30,873 bases of DNA from an uncultured Clostridium sp. (GTDB lineage: Bacteria > Bacillota > Clostridia > Lachnospirales > Lachnospiraceae): positions 1 to 30,873 of the forward strand of contig UQXF01000029.1 in the NCBI GenBank assembly GCA_900544905.1, given 5' to 3'. Below, piece after piece: positions 13,843 to 22,140 of the stretch. A program made the position numbers and the translations under genes. Positions within the stretch are counted from its first letter, which is position 1. Every line of letters starts with the position of its first letter. The notes under the pieces were generated by a model. It saw only the letters and a list, made by a program, of their open reading frames with translations. It did no database searches and was not told the DNA's origin.

Positions 13843-15471
13843 ATGGCAAAAGAGATTAAATATGGCGTAGACGCCCGTAAGGCATTAGAGTCTGGTGTAA
13901 ACCAGCTGGCAGACACAGTAAGAGTAACATTGGGACCAAAAGGAAGAAACGTTGTTCTGGCAAAATCATATGGTGCTCCATTGATTACCAATGACGGTGT
14001 TACTATTGCAAAGGATATTGAATTAGAGGATGCATTCGAGAATATGGGTGCACAGATTGTAAAAGAGGTTGCTACTAAGACAAATGATGTAGCTGGTGAT
14101 GGTACAACAACAGCTACCGTGCTTGCACAGGCAATGATTAATGCAGGTATGAAGAACCTGGCAGCTGGTGCCAACCCAATCATTTTGAGAAAGGGTATGA
14201 AGAAGGCTTGTGATGTGGCAGTGGACGCTATCACAGATATGAGCGAATCCATCAATGGCAAGGAGCAGATTGCAAGAGTAGCATCTATTTCAGCCGGTGA
14301 TGAGAACGTGGGAACCATGGTTGCAGATGCAATGGAAAAGGTTTCCAATAATGGAGTTATTACCATTGAAGAGTCCAAGACCATGAAGACAGAGCTTGAT
14401 TTAGTAGAAGGTATGCAGTTTGACCGTGGATACATTTCTGCTTATATGTCAACCGATATGGAGAAAATGGTGGCAGAGCTTGATAATCCATATATTTTGA
14501 TTACAGATAAGAAGATTTCCAACATCCAGGATATTTTGCCGCTTCTGGAGCAGATTGTTCAGGGTGGTCAGAAGCTGCTGATTATTGCTGAGGATATTGA
14601 AGGCGAGGCATTAACGACCTTAATTCTCAACAAGCTTCGTGGAACCTTCCAGGTAGTTGGTGTAAAGGCTCCTGGCTATGGAGACAGAAGAAAGGCTATG
14701 CTTGAGGATATTGCTATTCTGACAGGCGGTAAGGTTATTACAGATGAACTGGGACTTGATTTGAAGGAGACTACATTAGATGACCTTGGACGTGCAAAGA
14801 GTGTCAGAGTAGAGAAGGAGAACACTATTATTGTGGATGGTGCCGGAGCAGCTGATGCAATTGAAGGAAGAGTAAATCTGATTAAAGCCCAGATTGAGGA
14901 GACAACATCTGAGTTTGATAAAGAAAAATTACAGGAGAGACTTGCCAAGTTAGCAGGTGGAGTTGCTGTTGTACGTGTAGGCGCTGCTACGGAGACAGAG
15001 ATGAAGGAAGCAAAGCTTCGTATGGAGGATGCTTTGGCAGCAACCAGAGCCGCAGTGGAAGAAGGTATTATTGCAGGTGGTGGTTCTGCTTACATCCACG
15101 CAAGCAAAGAGGTTGCCAAGCTTACAGAGAGCTTATCAGGAGATGAGAAGACCGGTGCAGAGATTATCTTAAAGGCATTAGAGGCTCCTTTATTCCATAT
15201 TGCAGGCAATGCAGGTCTGGAAGGTGCAGTTATTATTAACAATGTAAGAGAGGCAGAGCCGGGTATTGGTTTTGATGCATTAAATGAAACATATGTCAAT
15301 ATGATTGAAGCTGGTATCATTGACCCGGTTAAGGTTACACGTTCTGCATTGCAGAATGCGACTTCAGTTGCATCTACTTTGTTGACAACCGAATCTGTTG
15401 TTGCAGATATCAAGGAAGAGAATCCGGTTAATCCTGCAGCTATGCAGGGTGGCATGGGCGGAATGATGTGA
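13843..15471 (+). CDS. groL: Chaperonin GroEL
   Basis: This 542-residue Hsp60 folds cytosolic proteins as a tetradecamer with ATP. Marks are MAKEIKYGVDARKALESGV, the nucleotide-binding NDGVTIAKDIELED and VAGDGTTTATVLAQ segments, the AAVEEGIIAGGGSA signature near 400-413, and the GGMGGMM tail. The start is ATG 13843, because GGAGG lies 8 bases upstream. An in-frame ATG at 13828 precedes that ribosome site and would add five residues unlike the family. It lies 51 bases after groES and ends in a strong terminator. Confidence 0.99.
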   Translation: MAKEIKYGVDARKALESGVNQLADTVRVTLGPKGRNVVLAKSYGAPLITNDGVTIAKDIELEDAFENMGAQIVKEVATKTNDVAGDGTTTATVLAQAMINAGMKNLAAGANPIILRKGMKKACDVAVDAITDMSESINGKEQIARVASISAGDENVGTMVADAMEKVSNNGVITIEESKTMKTELDLVEGMQFDRGYISAYMSTDMEKMVAELDNPYILITDKKISNIQDILPLLEQIVQGGQKLLIIAEDIEGEALTTLILNKLRGTFQVVGVKAPGYGDRRKAMLEDIAILTGGKVITDELGLDLKETTLDDLGRAKSVRVEKENTIIVDGAGAADAIEGRVNLIKAQIEETTSEFDKEKLQERLAKLAGGVAVVRVGAATETEMKEAKLRMEDALAATRAAVEEGIIAGGGSAYIHASKEVAKLTESLSGDEKTGAEIILKALEAPLFHIAGNAGLEGAVIINNVREAEPGIGFDALNETYVNMIEAGIIDPVKVTRSALQNATSVASTLLTTESVVADIKEENPVNPAAMQGGMGGMM

Positions 15472-15501
15472 TAAAAATCTGCAGTGCACTCATAGAAAAG
15501 G

Positions 15502-15545
15502 AAAGATACTCAGGTAAGCTTGCTTATCTGGGTATCTTTCTTTTT
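15502..15545 (+). terminator. groESL terminator
   Basis: A 17-bp stem with two G-U pairs (AAAGATAC... to ...GTATCTTT) and a CTTG loop is followed by CTTTTT, 30 bases after the groEL stop. Confidence 0.92.
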
Positions 15546-15556
15546 CTGTGAGTATA

Positions 15557-15751
15557 GGGCGGATGCCCTACATCGAGTTGGAGCGAAGCGGAAACGAGAT
15601 GGCACTGCCCGAAATATAAGGAAGCCAGGGCGGATGCCCTACATCGAGTTGGAGCGGAGCGGAAACGAGATGGCACTGCCCGAAATATAAGGAAGCCAGG
15701 GCGGATGCCCTGCATCGAGTTGGAGCGGAGCGGAAACGAGATGGCACTGCC
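15557..15751. repeat. 71-bp tandem direct repeat, 2.75 copies
   Basis: Copies start at 15557, 15628 and 15699, each opening GGGCGGATGCCCT. The third is cut after GGCACTGCC at 15751. Copies differ at only a few positions (GCGAAGCGG versus GCGGAGCGG; CCTACATC versus CCTGCATC). Within each copy the ends GGGC..GATGCC and GGCAC..TGCCC, and CATC with GATG, can pair into one long imperfect hairpin around a GC-rich middle. GC is clearly higher than the flanks. There is no coding signal and no spacer structure, so this is not CRISPR. Confidence 0.9.
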
Positions 15752-15760
15752 AAAAAAACT

Positions 15761-16210
15761 TTAAAACCATTTGTAGTGTGGCTTTTCTTCGTCAAATATT
15801 TTCCAGCGTATAACGTCATCGAGAAAAATACAGGCAAGCGATAAAATAAGCCAGATTACAGAATACGCCAGGCAGATTTGTCCGAGAAAATTAAAGGGCA
15901 GATTGGAATAATCCCATACACCCCAATGAAGCTTTATATTCACGATATAGCCTGTGATAAACTCCAGCGTTGTTATGATGAGCATTGACCATATCATCTG
16001 CGAGACAACAGATATCCTGAAGTGCATAAGCTGATTGATGGCACCACATAATATAAATGCGAGACCGCCGCAGATAATCATGGAAAAATGGGAATAGCCG
16101 CGGTAAAGAATTTCTATATAAAAATATGCAAAGCCTCCTGTGAGGAATAAAAAGAGATATTTCAAAAATGCAGTGGAAAAAAATTCTCTCTGATGTAGTG
16201 TCTGTTTCAT
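15761..16210 (-). CDS. Four-helix membrane protein, putative ABC_trans_CmpB-like permease family
   Basis: This 149-residue integral membrane protein has about four hydrophobic segments (14-36, 42-60, 68-92, 105-130). The GVWDYSNLPFNFLGQICLAYSVIWLILS motif region recalls the small putative ABC permease family PF06541 common in Firmicutes, whose function is not established. Start is ATG 16210 with GAGG 8 bases upstream. It has its own promoter, and the gene ends just beside the 71-bp repeats. No ATPase partner is adjacent, so a transport role is doubtful. Confidence 0.65.
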   Translation of the reverse strand: MKQTLHQREFFSTAFLKYLFLFLTGGFAYFYIEILYRGYSHFSMIICGGLAFILCGAINQLMHFRISVVSQMIWSMLIITTLEFITGYIVNIKLHWGVWDYSNLPFNFLGQICLAYSVIWLILSLACIFLDDVIRWKIFDEEKPHYKWF

Positions 16211-16256
16211 AAATAAATCCTCATTTCGTATTTAATATCCAATGGAAAAGGTTAGA

Positions 16257-16285
16257 ATAATAATAGTGTTAGAAAAATTAGTCAA
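16257..16285 (-). promoter_or_regulatory. Promoter of the four-helix membrane protein gene
   Basis: TTGACT (16285-16280) and TATTAT (16262-16257) on the minus strand are 17 bases apart. The predicted start is about 40 bases before the ATG. Confidence 0.65.
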
Positions 16286-16344
16286 TTTTATGCTGGCAGA
16301 GTCTGGCTATAGATTAGAAAATGGGAAATCATAAGAAAAACAAA

Positions 16345-16402
16345 AAGGACTGATATGGGAAAGATATGCCATATGGGGAAATTCTTTTCAATACCAGTCT
16401 TA
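16345..16402 (-). terminator. Terminator-like hairpin after the 77-residue gene
   Basis: On the minus strand, AAGACTGGTAT and ATATCAGTCCTT pair imperfectly around an inner CCATATGG, followed by TTTTTG. It sits just downstream of the 16425 stop. Confidence 0.5.
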
Positions 16403-16424
16403 TGATGTACAATTGTATGTTTGA

Positions 16425-16658
16425 TTAAGGCTCTAATGGAGTCATTTTCAGACCCTTATACATTTTGGTATAAAAGCTGATTTCATCCTGATAGAGTACG
16501 TATCCACGAGAACCATCCTTAACGATGTAAGCATATTTGTTCTTCTGAACATTCATGTATAACACTTCATCTACGTTAAGTTCTTTTGCCTTTGCTTTCG
16601 CTGTATATACATTAAGTGGTTCGAGTTTGTATTTTTTCACTGCTTGCTCGACTGTCAT
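16425..16658 (-). CDS. Small protein of unknown function, 77 residues
   Basis: I do not recognise a family. The protein reads MTVEQAVKKYKLEPLNVYTA and on to VLYQDEISFYTKMYKGLKMTPLEP. The N-terminal helix-like segment looks like a small helix-turn-helix (TVEQAVKKYKLEPLNVYTAKAKAKEL). The second half is beta-rich and aromatic (YAYIVKDGSRGYVLYQDE). It is soluble with pI near neutral or basic. Start ATG 16658 is chosen because AGGAGG (16667-16672) lies 8 bases upstream. The longer GTG start overlaps that ribosome site. A strong promoter and a palindromic leader precede it, so the gene is likely real and well expressed. Confidence 0.7.
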   Translation of the reverse strand: MTVEQAVKKYKLEPLNVYTAKAKAKELNVDEVLYMNVQKNKYAYIVKDGSRGYVLYQDEISFYTKMYKGLKMTPLEP

Positions 16659-16685
16659 ATGAGACACCTCCTATAAAAAATGGAT

Positions 16686-16698
16686 TGACAAATTGTCA
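16686..16698. promoter_or_regulatory. Perfect palindrome TGACAA-A-TTGTCA
   Basis: The 6+1+6 inverted repeat lies in the leader of the 77-residue gene, 14 bases before its ribosome site. It also overlaps a possible plus-strand -35 (TTGACA 16685-16690, CATAAT 16708-16713, spacing 17) pointing to queH. It could be an operator for either gene. Confidence 0.45.
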
Positions 16699-16734
16699 TA
16701 ATCTATACATAATTATATATGTTCTTTTAATATT

Positions 16735-16763
16735 AGTATATTGTTTATTGTACACAAAGTCAA
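16735..16763 (-). promoter_or_regulatory. Promoter of the 77-residue gene
   Basis: TTGACT (16763-16758) and TATACT (16740-16735) on the minus strand are 17 bases apart. This is a near-consensus sigma-A promoter giving a leader of about 70 bases. Confidence 0.75.
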
Positions 16764-16847
16764 CTAGTAATATTGCACAAAATGATATGAAAATACGCAA
16801 AAAACCGCTGGCTTTGATTGTATAACATGAATAAAAAGGCGGCAAAA

Positions 16848-17501
16848 ATGAGTCAGATTCACAATTATCAGTTAAAACTGGATAAAATATTGCAGGAAAT
16901 CATAACCAAAGAGGAACAGGAGGGAAGGATTCCCACTTTACTGCTTCACAGCTGTTGTGCACCGTGCTCCAGTTATGTGTTGGAGTATCTGAGTAATTAT
17001 TTTCTTATTACCATTTTTTATTATAATCCGAATATTTCTGAGGAAAGCGAGTATCAGAAAAGAGTGGCGGAGCAAAAGAGGCTGATTGGCGAAATGCCGG
17101 TAAAAAATCCGGTTGCTTTTATGGAGGGGGATTACAATCCGCAGGATTTTTTTGATGCAGTGAAAGGACGGGAGGAGTTAGGGGAACGAAGTGCGCGCTG
17201 TTATGCCTGCTATCGTCTGCGGTTAGAGCAGGCAGCCAGGATGGCAGAACAGAAGGGCTTTGATTATTTTACCACCACACTGTCCATCAGCCCTTATAAG
17301 AATGCGGACTGGTTAAATGAGATAGGGGAAAGGCTGCAGCAGGAATATAGGGTTAATTATCTGTATGCAGATTTTAAAAAGAAAAACGGGTATAAGCGTT
17401 CCATTGAATTATCGGAGCAGTACCATTTATACCGGCAGGATTTTTGCGGTTGCAGCTTCAGCAAAGAAGAGGAGAAAAGGCGTAAGCAGAAAAAGTCATA
17501 A
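16848..17501 (+). CDS. queH: Epoxyqueuosine reductase QueH
   Basis: QueH performs the last step of queuosine biosynthesis, reducing epoxyqueuosine in tRNA, and is the non-orthologous replacement for QueG. It has 217 residues. The family cysteines are present: C36-C37 in LLHSCCAPCSS, C118 and C121 in RCYACYRLRL, and the late C200/C202 in FCGCSFS, for the iron-sulfur and metal sites. The TTLSISPYKN segment is also typical. The start is ATG 16848, supported by AAGGCGG 6 bases upstream. Earlier in-frame ATG 16827 and TTG 16818 lack ribosome sites. No other queuosine genes are in the window. Confidence 0.92.
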   Translation: MSQIHNYQLKLDKILQEIITKEEQEGRIPTLLLHSCCAPCSSYVLEYLSNYFLITIFYYNPNISEESEYQKRVAEQKRLIGEMPVKNPVAFMEGDYNPQDFFDAVKGREELGERSARCYACYRLRLEQAARMAEQKGFDYFTTTLSISPYKNADWLNEIGERLQQEYRVNYLYADFKKKNGYKRSIELSEQYHLYRQDFCGCSFSKEEEKRRKQKKS

Positions 17502-17611
17502 TTTGTTTTTATAATATAATGCGGACCTTATAAAGCTAAAGTTATTATCAATATTATGTTATTTTTATGCAAAAAAATAGAATATATTGTGTAAAAATAT
17601 GCAAAAGGGGG

Positions 17612-17640
17612 TTGTCAAAGAAAAAAAAGTGTGTTAGAAT
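17612..17640 (+). promoter_or_regulatory. carAB promoter
   Basis: TTGTCA (17612-17617) and TAGAAT (17635-17640) are 17 bases apart. Predicted start near 17647, leaving a leader of about 100 bases before carA. Confidence 0.75.
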
Positions 17641-17671
17641 TTTTACAATTTGAGAATAAAAGATGAAAGAA

Positions 17672-17726
17672 AAAGCCCAACCTATGGAGAAGAGCATAGG
17701 CTTTGTTAGTGGTTTTTTTTTTGGGC
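17672..17726 (+). promoter_or_regulatory. Attenuator-like leader of carAB
   Basis: CCTATG (17681) pairs with CATAGG (17695), extended by AAAGC/GCTTT (17672-17676, 17700-17704). A ten-T tract follows at 17713-17722. A competing pairing, GCCCAA (17675-17680) with TTGGGC (17721-17726), uses the same bases and would bury the T tract. Mutually exclusive folds before a biosynthetic operon suggest transcription attenuation. I see no PyrR-binding loop consensus, ARG box or leader peptide with clear regulatory codons. Confidence 0.5.
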
Positions 17727-17749
17727 AAAAATCGGAAAGGAAGGTACTT

Positions 17750-18823
17750 ATGAAAGCATTTCTAATCCTGGAAGACGGTCATGTTTTTGAGGGAAAAAGC
17801 GTTGGATGCACAGAGGAAATCGTTAGTGAAATTGTATTTAATACATCAATGACAGGTTATCTGGAAGTGTTAACCGACCCATCCTATGCAGGACAGGCTG
17901 TATGCATGACGTATCCGTTAATTGGTAACTATGGAGTCTGCTTTGAGGATATGGAGGCGAACAAGCCGTGGCAGTCTGGATTTATTACAAGGGAGATTGC
18001 AAAGCTTCCAAGTAATTTCAGAAACCAGGAGGCATTGGAGGAATTTCTGATTGCCAACCATATTACGGGAATTGAGGGAGTGGATACCAGAGCCATTACC
18101 AAAATTCTCCGGGAAAAGGGAACCATGCGGGGCATGATTACCACTGACGAGAAGTATAACCTGGAGCTGGTGATTCCGAAGCTGAAGGAATATGAAATCG
18201 GTGATGTGGTGCGCATGACCACCTGTAAGGAGATTGAGCATTATGACGGAGACGGTTTCAAGGTTGCCGTAATTGATTTGGGAGCGAAGAAAAATATCAT
18301 AAGGGAGCTTACCAATAGAGGCTGTGAGGTTACCGTATACCCTTCTTATACAGCGGCAGAGGTTATTTTAGCGGATAATCCGGATGGCATTATGCTGACG
18401 AATGGTCCGGGGGACCCGAAAACCAATGTGGAGGTTATAGAGGAGATAAAGAAGCTGTTTGCCACAAAGATACCGATTTTTGCAATTTGTCTGGGACACC
18501 AGTTACTGGCACTGGCAAATGGAGCAGACACAGAAAAAATGAAATACGGGCACCGGGGAGCGAATCATCCGGTGAAGGATTTAAAGACCGGCAAGGTCTA
18601 CATTTCCACCCAGAATCATGGTTATATGGTAAAGGAAGCAACAATCGACAGAGATATAGCTGAAGTAAGCTTTGTCAATGTGAATGATGGAACCGTGGAG
18701 GGTGTTCACTATCTGGGGAAGAATGTCCAGACTGTCCAGTTCCATCCGGAGGCATGTGCAGGTCCTCTCGATACAAACTATTTATTTGATGAGTTTATGA
18801 ATATGATGGAGGTGTCTAAATAA
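17750..18823 (+). CDS. carA: Carbamoyl-phosphate synthase small subunit (glutaminase)
   Basis: CarA hydrolyses glutamine and channels ammonia to CarB to make carbamoyl phosphate for arginine and pyrimidines. It has 357 residues. An N-terminal CPSase small-chain domain (MKAFLILEDGHVFEGKSVGC) is followed by a class I amidotransferase domain with the triad C247 (FAICLGHQLLA), H332 and E334 (VQFHPEACAGP). The start is ATG 17750 with AAGGAAGG 6 bases upstream. An in-frame ATG at 17663 would add 29 residues encoded by the hairpin leader and is not believed. The stop overlaps the carB start (TAATG). Confidence 0.98.
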   Translation: MKAFLILEDGHVFEGKSVGCTEEIVSEIVFNTSMTGYLEVLTDPSYAGQAVCMTYPLIGNYGVCFEDMEANKPWQSGFITREIAKLPSNFRNQEALEEFLIANHITGIEGVDTRAITKILREKGTMRGMITTDEKYNLELVIPKLKEYEIGDVVRMTTCKEIEHYDGDGFKVAVIDLGAKKNIIRELTNRGCEVTVYPSYTAAEVILADNPDGIMLTNGPGDPKTNVEVIEEIKKLFATKIPIFAICLGHQLLALANGADTEKMKYGHRGANHPVKDLKTGKVYISTQNHGYMVKEATIDRDIAEVSFVNVNDGTVEGVHYLGKNVQTVQFHPEACAGPLDTNYLFDEFMNMMEVSK

Positions 18824-21800
18824 TGCCAAAGAATCCGAACATAAAAAAAGTAGTAGTAATTGGTTCCGGTCCCATTGTTATCGGACAGGCAGCAGAGTTT
18901 GACTATGCGGGAACACAGGCATGCCGTGCATTGAAAGAGGAAGGCATTTATGTCATTCTCATCAACTCAAATCCGGCAACGATTATGACAGACAAAAATA
19001 TTGCGGACCAGGTATATATTGAGCCTCTGACTCCTGAAATTGTGAAGAAAGTTATTATGCAGGAAAAACCGGACAGTATTCTGCCAACCCTTGGAGGACA
19101 GGCAGCTCTTAACATTGCCATGGAATTAGAGGAATCCGGATTTTTACGCCAGCACAATGTAAGATTGATTGGTACCTCTGCAAAGACCATTAAGAAGGCA
19201 GAGGACAGGGATGAGTTTAAGAAGACCATGGAGAAGATTGGAGAGCCTATTGCACCATCTAAGGTAGTAACGAATGTGGAAGACGGACTGGAATTTGTAA
19301 AGGTTATCGGATATCCGGCGGTTCTCCGTCCTGCCTATACACTGGGTGGTTCCGGTGGAGGAATCGCAGCAAATGAGGAAGAGTTTGTGGAAATACTGGA
19401 AAACGGTCTGCGTTTATCCCGTGTAGGACAGGTTCTGGTGGAGCGCTGTATCGCAGGCTGGAAGGAAATAGAATATGAGGTAATGCGTGATGCCAATGGC
19501 ACCGGTATCTGTGTCTGCAATATGGAGAATCTGGACCCGGTAGGGGTACATACCGGTGATTCCATTGTGGTGGCACCGTCCCAGACCCTGGCAGACAAGG
19601 AATACCAGATGTTGAGAAGCTCTGCCCTTAATATCATTTCAGAATTAAAAATCACAGGTGGATGTAATGTTCAGTTTGCATTAAATCCAACTTCCTTTGA
19701 ATATTGTGTTATCGAGGTGAATCCCCGTGTCAGCCGTTCCTCTGCGCTGGCGTCTAAGGCAACCGGATACCCGATTGCCAAGGTTTCTGCAAAGATTGCC
19801 TTGGGCTATCATCTGGATGAGATTAAGAATGCCATTACCGGCAAGACCTATGCAAGCTTTGAGCCGGCTCTTGACTACTGTGTTGTGAAGATTCCGAGAC
19901 TTCCCTTTGATAAATTCATCAAGGCAAGCCGTAAGCTTACAACCCAGATGAAGGCAACCGGCGAGGTTATGAGTATCTGTACAAATTTTGAGGGTGCCCT
20001 GATGAAGGCGCTCCGTTCACTGGAGCAGCATGTGAACAGCCTGATTTACGAGGATTTAAATGAGCGTCCGCTGGAAGAAATCCGGGAGGAGCTGCACAGG
20101 GTAGATGACCGTCGTATTTTTGTAGTAGCAGAGGCAATCCGGAGAGGAATCACTCTGGCAGAAATTCATGAGATTACCAAGATTGACATCTGGTTCCTGG
20201 ATAAGATTCATAACCTGGTGAAAATGGAGGAACTTCTTGCCAAAGAGGAGCTTACAAAAGAGTTAATGGCAGAGGCAAAACGTCTGGAATTCCCGGATGA
20301 GGTGATTGCACAGATTACGGGTAAGACAAAGCAGGAGATTCATGATTTGCGGTTTTCCTATGGAATTTTTCCGGCGTATAAGATGGTTGATACCTGTGCC
20401 GCCGAGTTTGAAGCAAGCACACCTTACTATTATTCCTGCTATGACGGGGAGTGTGAGGTGGATGCTACCAGAACAAAGAAGAAGGTAATGGTATTAGGCT
20501 CCGGTCCGATTCGGATTGGACAGGGAATTGAGTTTGATTACTGCTCAGTGCACAGCACCTGGACACTTTCCGAGAGCGGATATGAGACGATTATTGTTAA
20601 CAACAATCCGGAAACGGTCAGTACGGACTTTGATATTGCAGATAAGTTGTATTTTGAACCGCTGACGGCAGAGGATGTGGAAGCAATTGTAAATCTGGAA
20701 AAGCCGGACGGCGCAGTGGTACAGTTTGGCGGACAGACTGCCATCAAGCTGACAGAGGATTTATTGAAGATGGGTGTGCCGATTCTTGGTACCTCTGCGG
20801 AAAATGTGGATGCGGCAGAGGACAGGGAATTATTTGATGAGATACTGGAGCAATGCTGTATTCCAAGACCAGCCGGAAAGACGGTATTTACCTGCGAGGA
20901 GGCGCTTAAGGCAGCCAACGAGCTGGGCTATCCGGTATTGGTGCGGCCATCCTATGTATTAGGTGGTCAGGGTATGCAGATTGCCATAAGCGACCAGGAC
21001 ATTGTGGAATTTATGGAGATTATTAACCGTACCGTGCAGGAGCACCCTATTTTGGTAGACAAGTATTTAATGGGCAAAGAGGTTGAGGTGGATGCCGTTT
21101 GTGACGGGGAAGACATCCTGATTCCTGGAATCATGGAGCATGTGGAGAGAGCAGGTATTCACTCAGGAGATAGTATTTCCGTATATCCTGCAAGAAGCAT
21201 TTCCGACAAGATTAAGAGGGTATTGGAGGACTACACAAGAAAGCTTGCCACAAGTCTTCATGTAATCGGACTGATTAATATCCAGTTTATTGTCTATCAG
21301 GAAGAGGTTTATGTGATTGAGGTAAATCCGCGTTCTTCCCGGACTGTTCCATATATCAGCAAGGTAACCGGAATCCCGATTGTTGACCTTGCTTCCAAGG
21401 TAATTATTGGCGAGAAAATCAGGGATTTGGGATATACACCAGGATTACAGCCGGAGAGCGAGTATTTTGCAGTAAAAATGCCGGTATTCTCATTTGAGAA
21501 GCTGAGAGGTGCGGAAATCAGTCTTGGACCGGAAATGAAGTCAACCGGAGAGTGCTTAGGTATTGCAAAGGATTTCAATGAAGCGCTTTACAAGGCATTT
21601 CTGGGAAATGGTGTGGATTTGCCAAAGCATAAGAAGATGGTGCTTACCGTTAAGGATTCTGACAAGCTGGACGCTGTGGAAATCGGAAAGCGTTTTGCTG
21701 CATTAGGCTATGAAATCTATTCCACCAGAAGCACCTGCCGTGTGCTGAATGAAAATGGTGTACCGGCTAAGCCTATCAATAAGGTGGAGGCAGAATCACC

Positions 21801-22020
21801 GAATCTGCTGGATTTGATTTTAAGCCATGAGATTGATTTGGTTATTGATACACCGGCGCAGGGTATTGAGCGGAGTAAGGATGGATTTATTATACGTCGT
21901 CATGCGATTGAAACCGGAGTTACGGTACTGACAAGTCTGGATACAGCAAATGCACTTTTAACTTCACTGGAAAAGGCGGATAAGGAGCATCTGACCCTTG
22001 TGGATATCTGTACCCTGTAA
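18823..22020 (+). CDS. carB: Carbamoyl-phosphate synthase large subunit
   Basis: This 1065-residue ATP-dependent synthase has two homologous halves. The first ATP-grasp half (1 to about 400; VVVIGSGPIVIGQAAEFDYAG) makes carboxyphosphate. A connecting domain is followed by the second ATP-grasp half (about 550-930; VMVLGSGPIRIGQGIEFDYCS), which phosphorylates carbamate. A C-terminal MGS-like allosteric domain spans about 935-1065 (KMVLTVKDSDKLDAVEIGKRF). All parts are full length without gaps. The one-base overlap with carA indicates translational coupling. No other arginine or pyrimidine genes are next to it, so the pathway it mainly serves cannot be read from context. Confidence 0.99.
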   Translation: MPKNPNIKKVVVIGSGPIVIGQAAEFDYAGTQACRALKEEGIYVILINSNPATIMTDKNIADQVYIEPLTPEIVKKVIMQEKPDSILPTLGGQAALNIAMELEESGFLRQHNVRLIGTSAKTIKKAEDRDEFKKTMEKIGEPIAPSKVVTNVEDGLEFVKVIGYPAVLRPAYTLGGSGGGIAANEEEFVEILENGLRLSRVGQVLVERCIAGWKEIEYEVMRDANGTGICVCNMENLDPVGVHTGDSIVVAPSQTLADKEYQMLRSSALNIISELKITGGCNVQFALNPTSFEYCVIEVNPRVSRSSALASKATGYPIAKVSAKIALGYHLDEIKNAITGKTYASFEPALDYCVVKIPRLPFDKFIKASRKLTTQMKATGEVMSICTNFEGALMKALRSLEQHVNSLIYEDLNERPLEEIREELHRVDDRRIFVVAEAIRRGITLAEIHEITKIDIWFLDKIHNLVKMEELLAKEELTKELMAEAKRLEFPDEVIAQITGKTKQEIHDLRFSYGIFPAYKMVDTCAAEFEASTPYYYSCYDGECEVDATRTKKKVMVLGSGPIRIGQGIEFDYCSVHSTWTLSESGYETIIVNNNPETVSTDFDIADKLYFEPLTAEDVEAIVNLEKPDGAVVQFGGQTAIKLTEDLLKMGVPILGTSAENVDAAEDRELFDEILEQCCIPRPAGKTVFTCEEALKAANELGYPVLVRPSYVLGGQGMQIAISDQDIVEFMEIINRTVQEHPILVDKYLMGKEVEVDAVCDGEDILIPGIMEHVERAGIHSGDSISVYPARSISDKIKRVLEDYTRKLATSLHVIGLINIQFIVYQEEVYVIEVNPRSSRTVPYISKVTGIPIVDLASKVIIGEKIRDLGYTPGLQPESEYFAVKMPVFSFEKLRGAEISLGPEMKSTGECLGIAKDFNEALYKAFLGNGVDLPKHKKMVLTVKDSDKLDAVEIGKRFAALGYEIYSTRSTCRVLNENGVPAKPINKVEAESPNLLDLILSHEIDLVIDTPAQGIERSKDGFIIRRHAIETGVTVLTSLDTANALLTSLEKADKEHLTLVDICTL

Positions 22021-22027
22021 TTCCTGT

Positions 22028-22055
22028 TTGACAAAAGAAACATTTACAGTATAAT
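22028..22055 (+). promoter_or_regulatory. Consensus promoter downstream of carB, likely for fabV
   Basis: TTGACA (22028-22033) and TATAAT (22050-22055), both perfect hexamers, are 16 bases apart, starting 8 bases after the carB stop. Predicted start near 22062, so the hairpin at 22079-22102 lies inside the fabV leader. Confidence 0.75.
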
Positions 22056-22078
22056 AATTATATAAGCAGATGAAAGAT

Positions 22079-22108
22079 TGACGGCGTAATCATGCGCCGT
22101 CAGTTTTG
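22079..22108 (+). terminator. GC-rich hairpin plus TTTT between carB and fabV
   Basis: TGACGGCG (22079-22086) and CGCCGTCA (22095-22102) form a perfect 8-bp stem with an 8-base loop, followed by GTTTTGATT. It would end carAB transcripts. Because a promoter lies upstream of it, it is also transcribed ahead of fabV and may attenuate that gene. Confidence 0.7.
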
Positions 22109-22140
22109 ATTAAACCAAAAATAGAATATGGAGGGTAAAT

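Noticed and set aside
15557..15751. CRISPR array
   Set aside because: Unit is 71 bp and continuous, without unique spacers, and there are no cas genes nearby.
15568..15837. Minus-strand ORFs across the 71-bp repeats
   Set aside because: Repeat-derived open frames with no ribosome site or protein-like composition.
17663..17749. 29-residue N-terminal extension of CarA
   Set aside because: Encoded by the hairpin/T-tract leader and lacks a ribosome site. ATG 17750 matches the family start.
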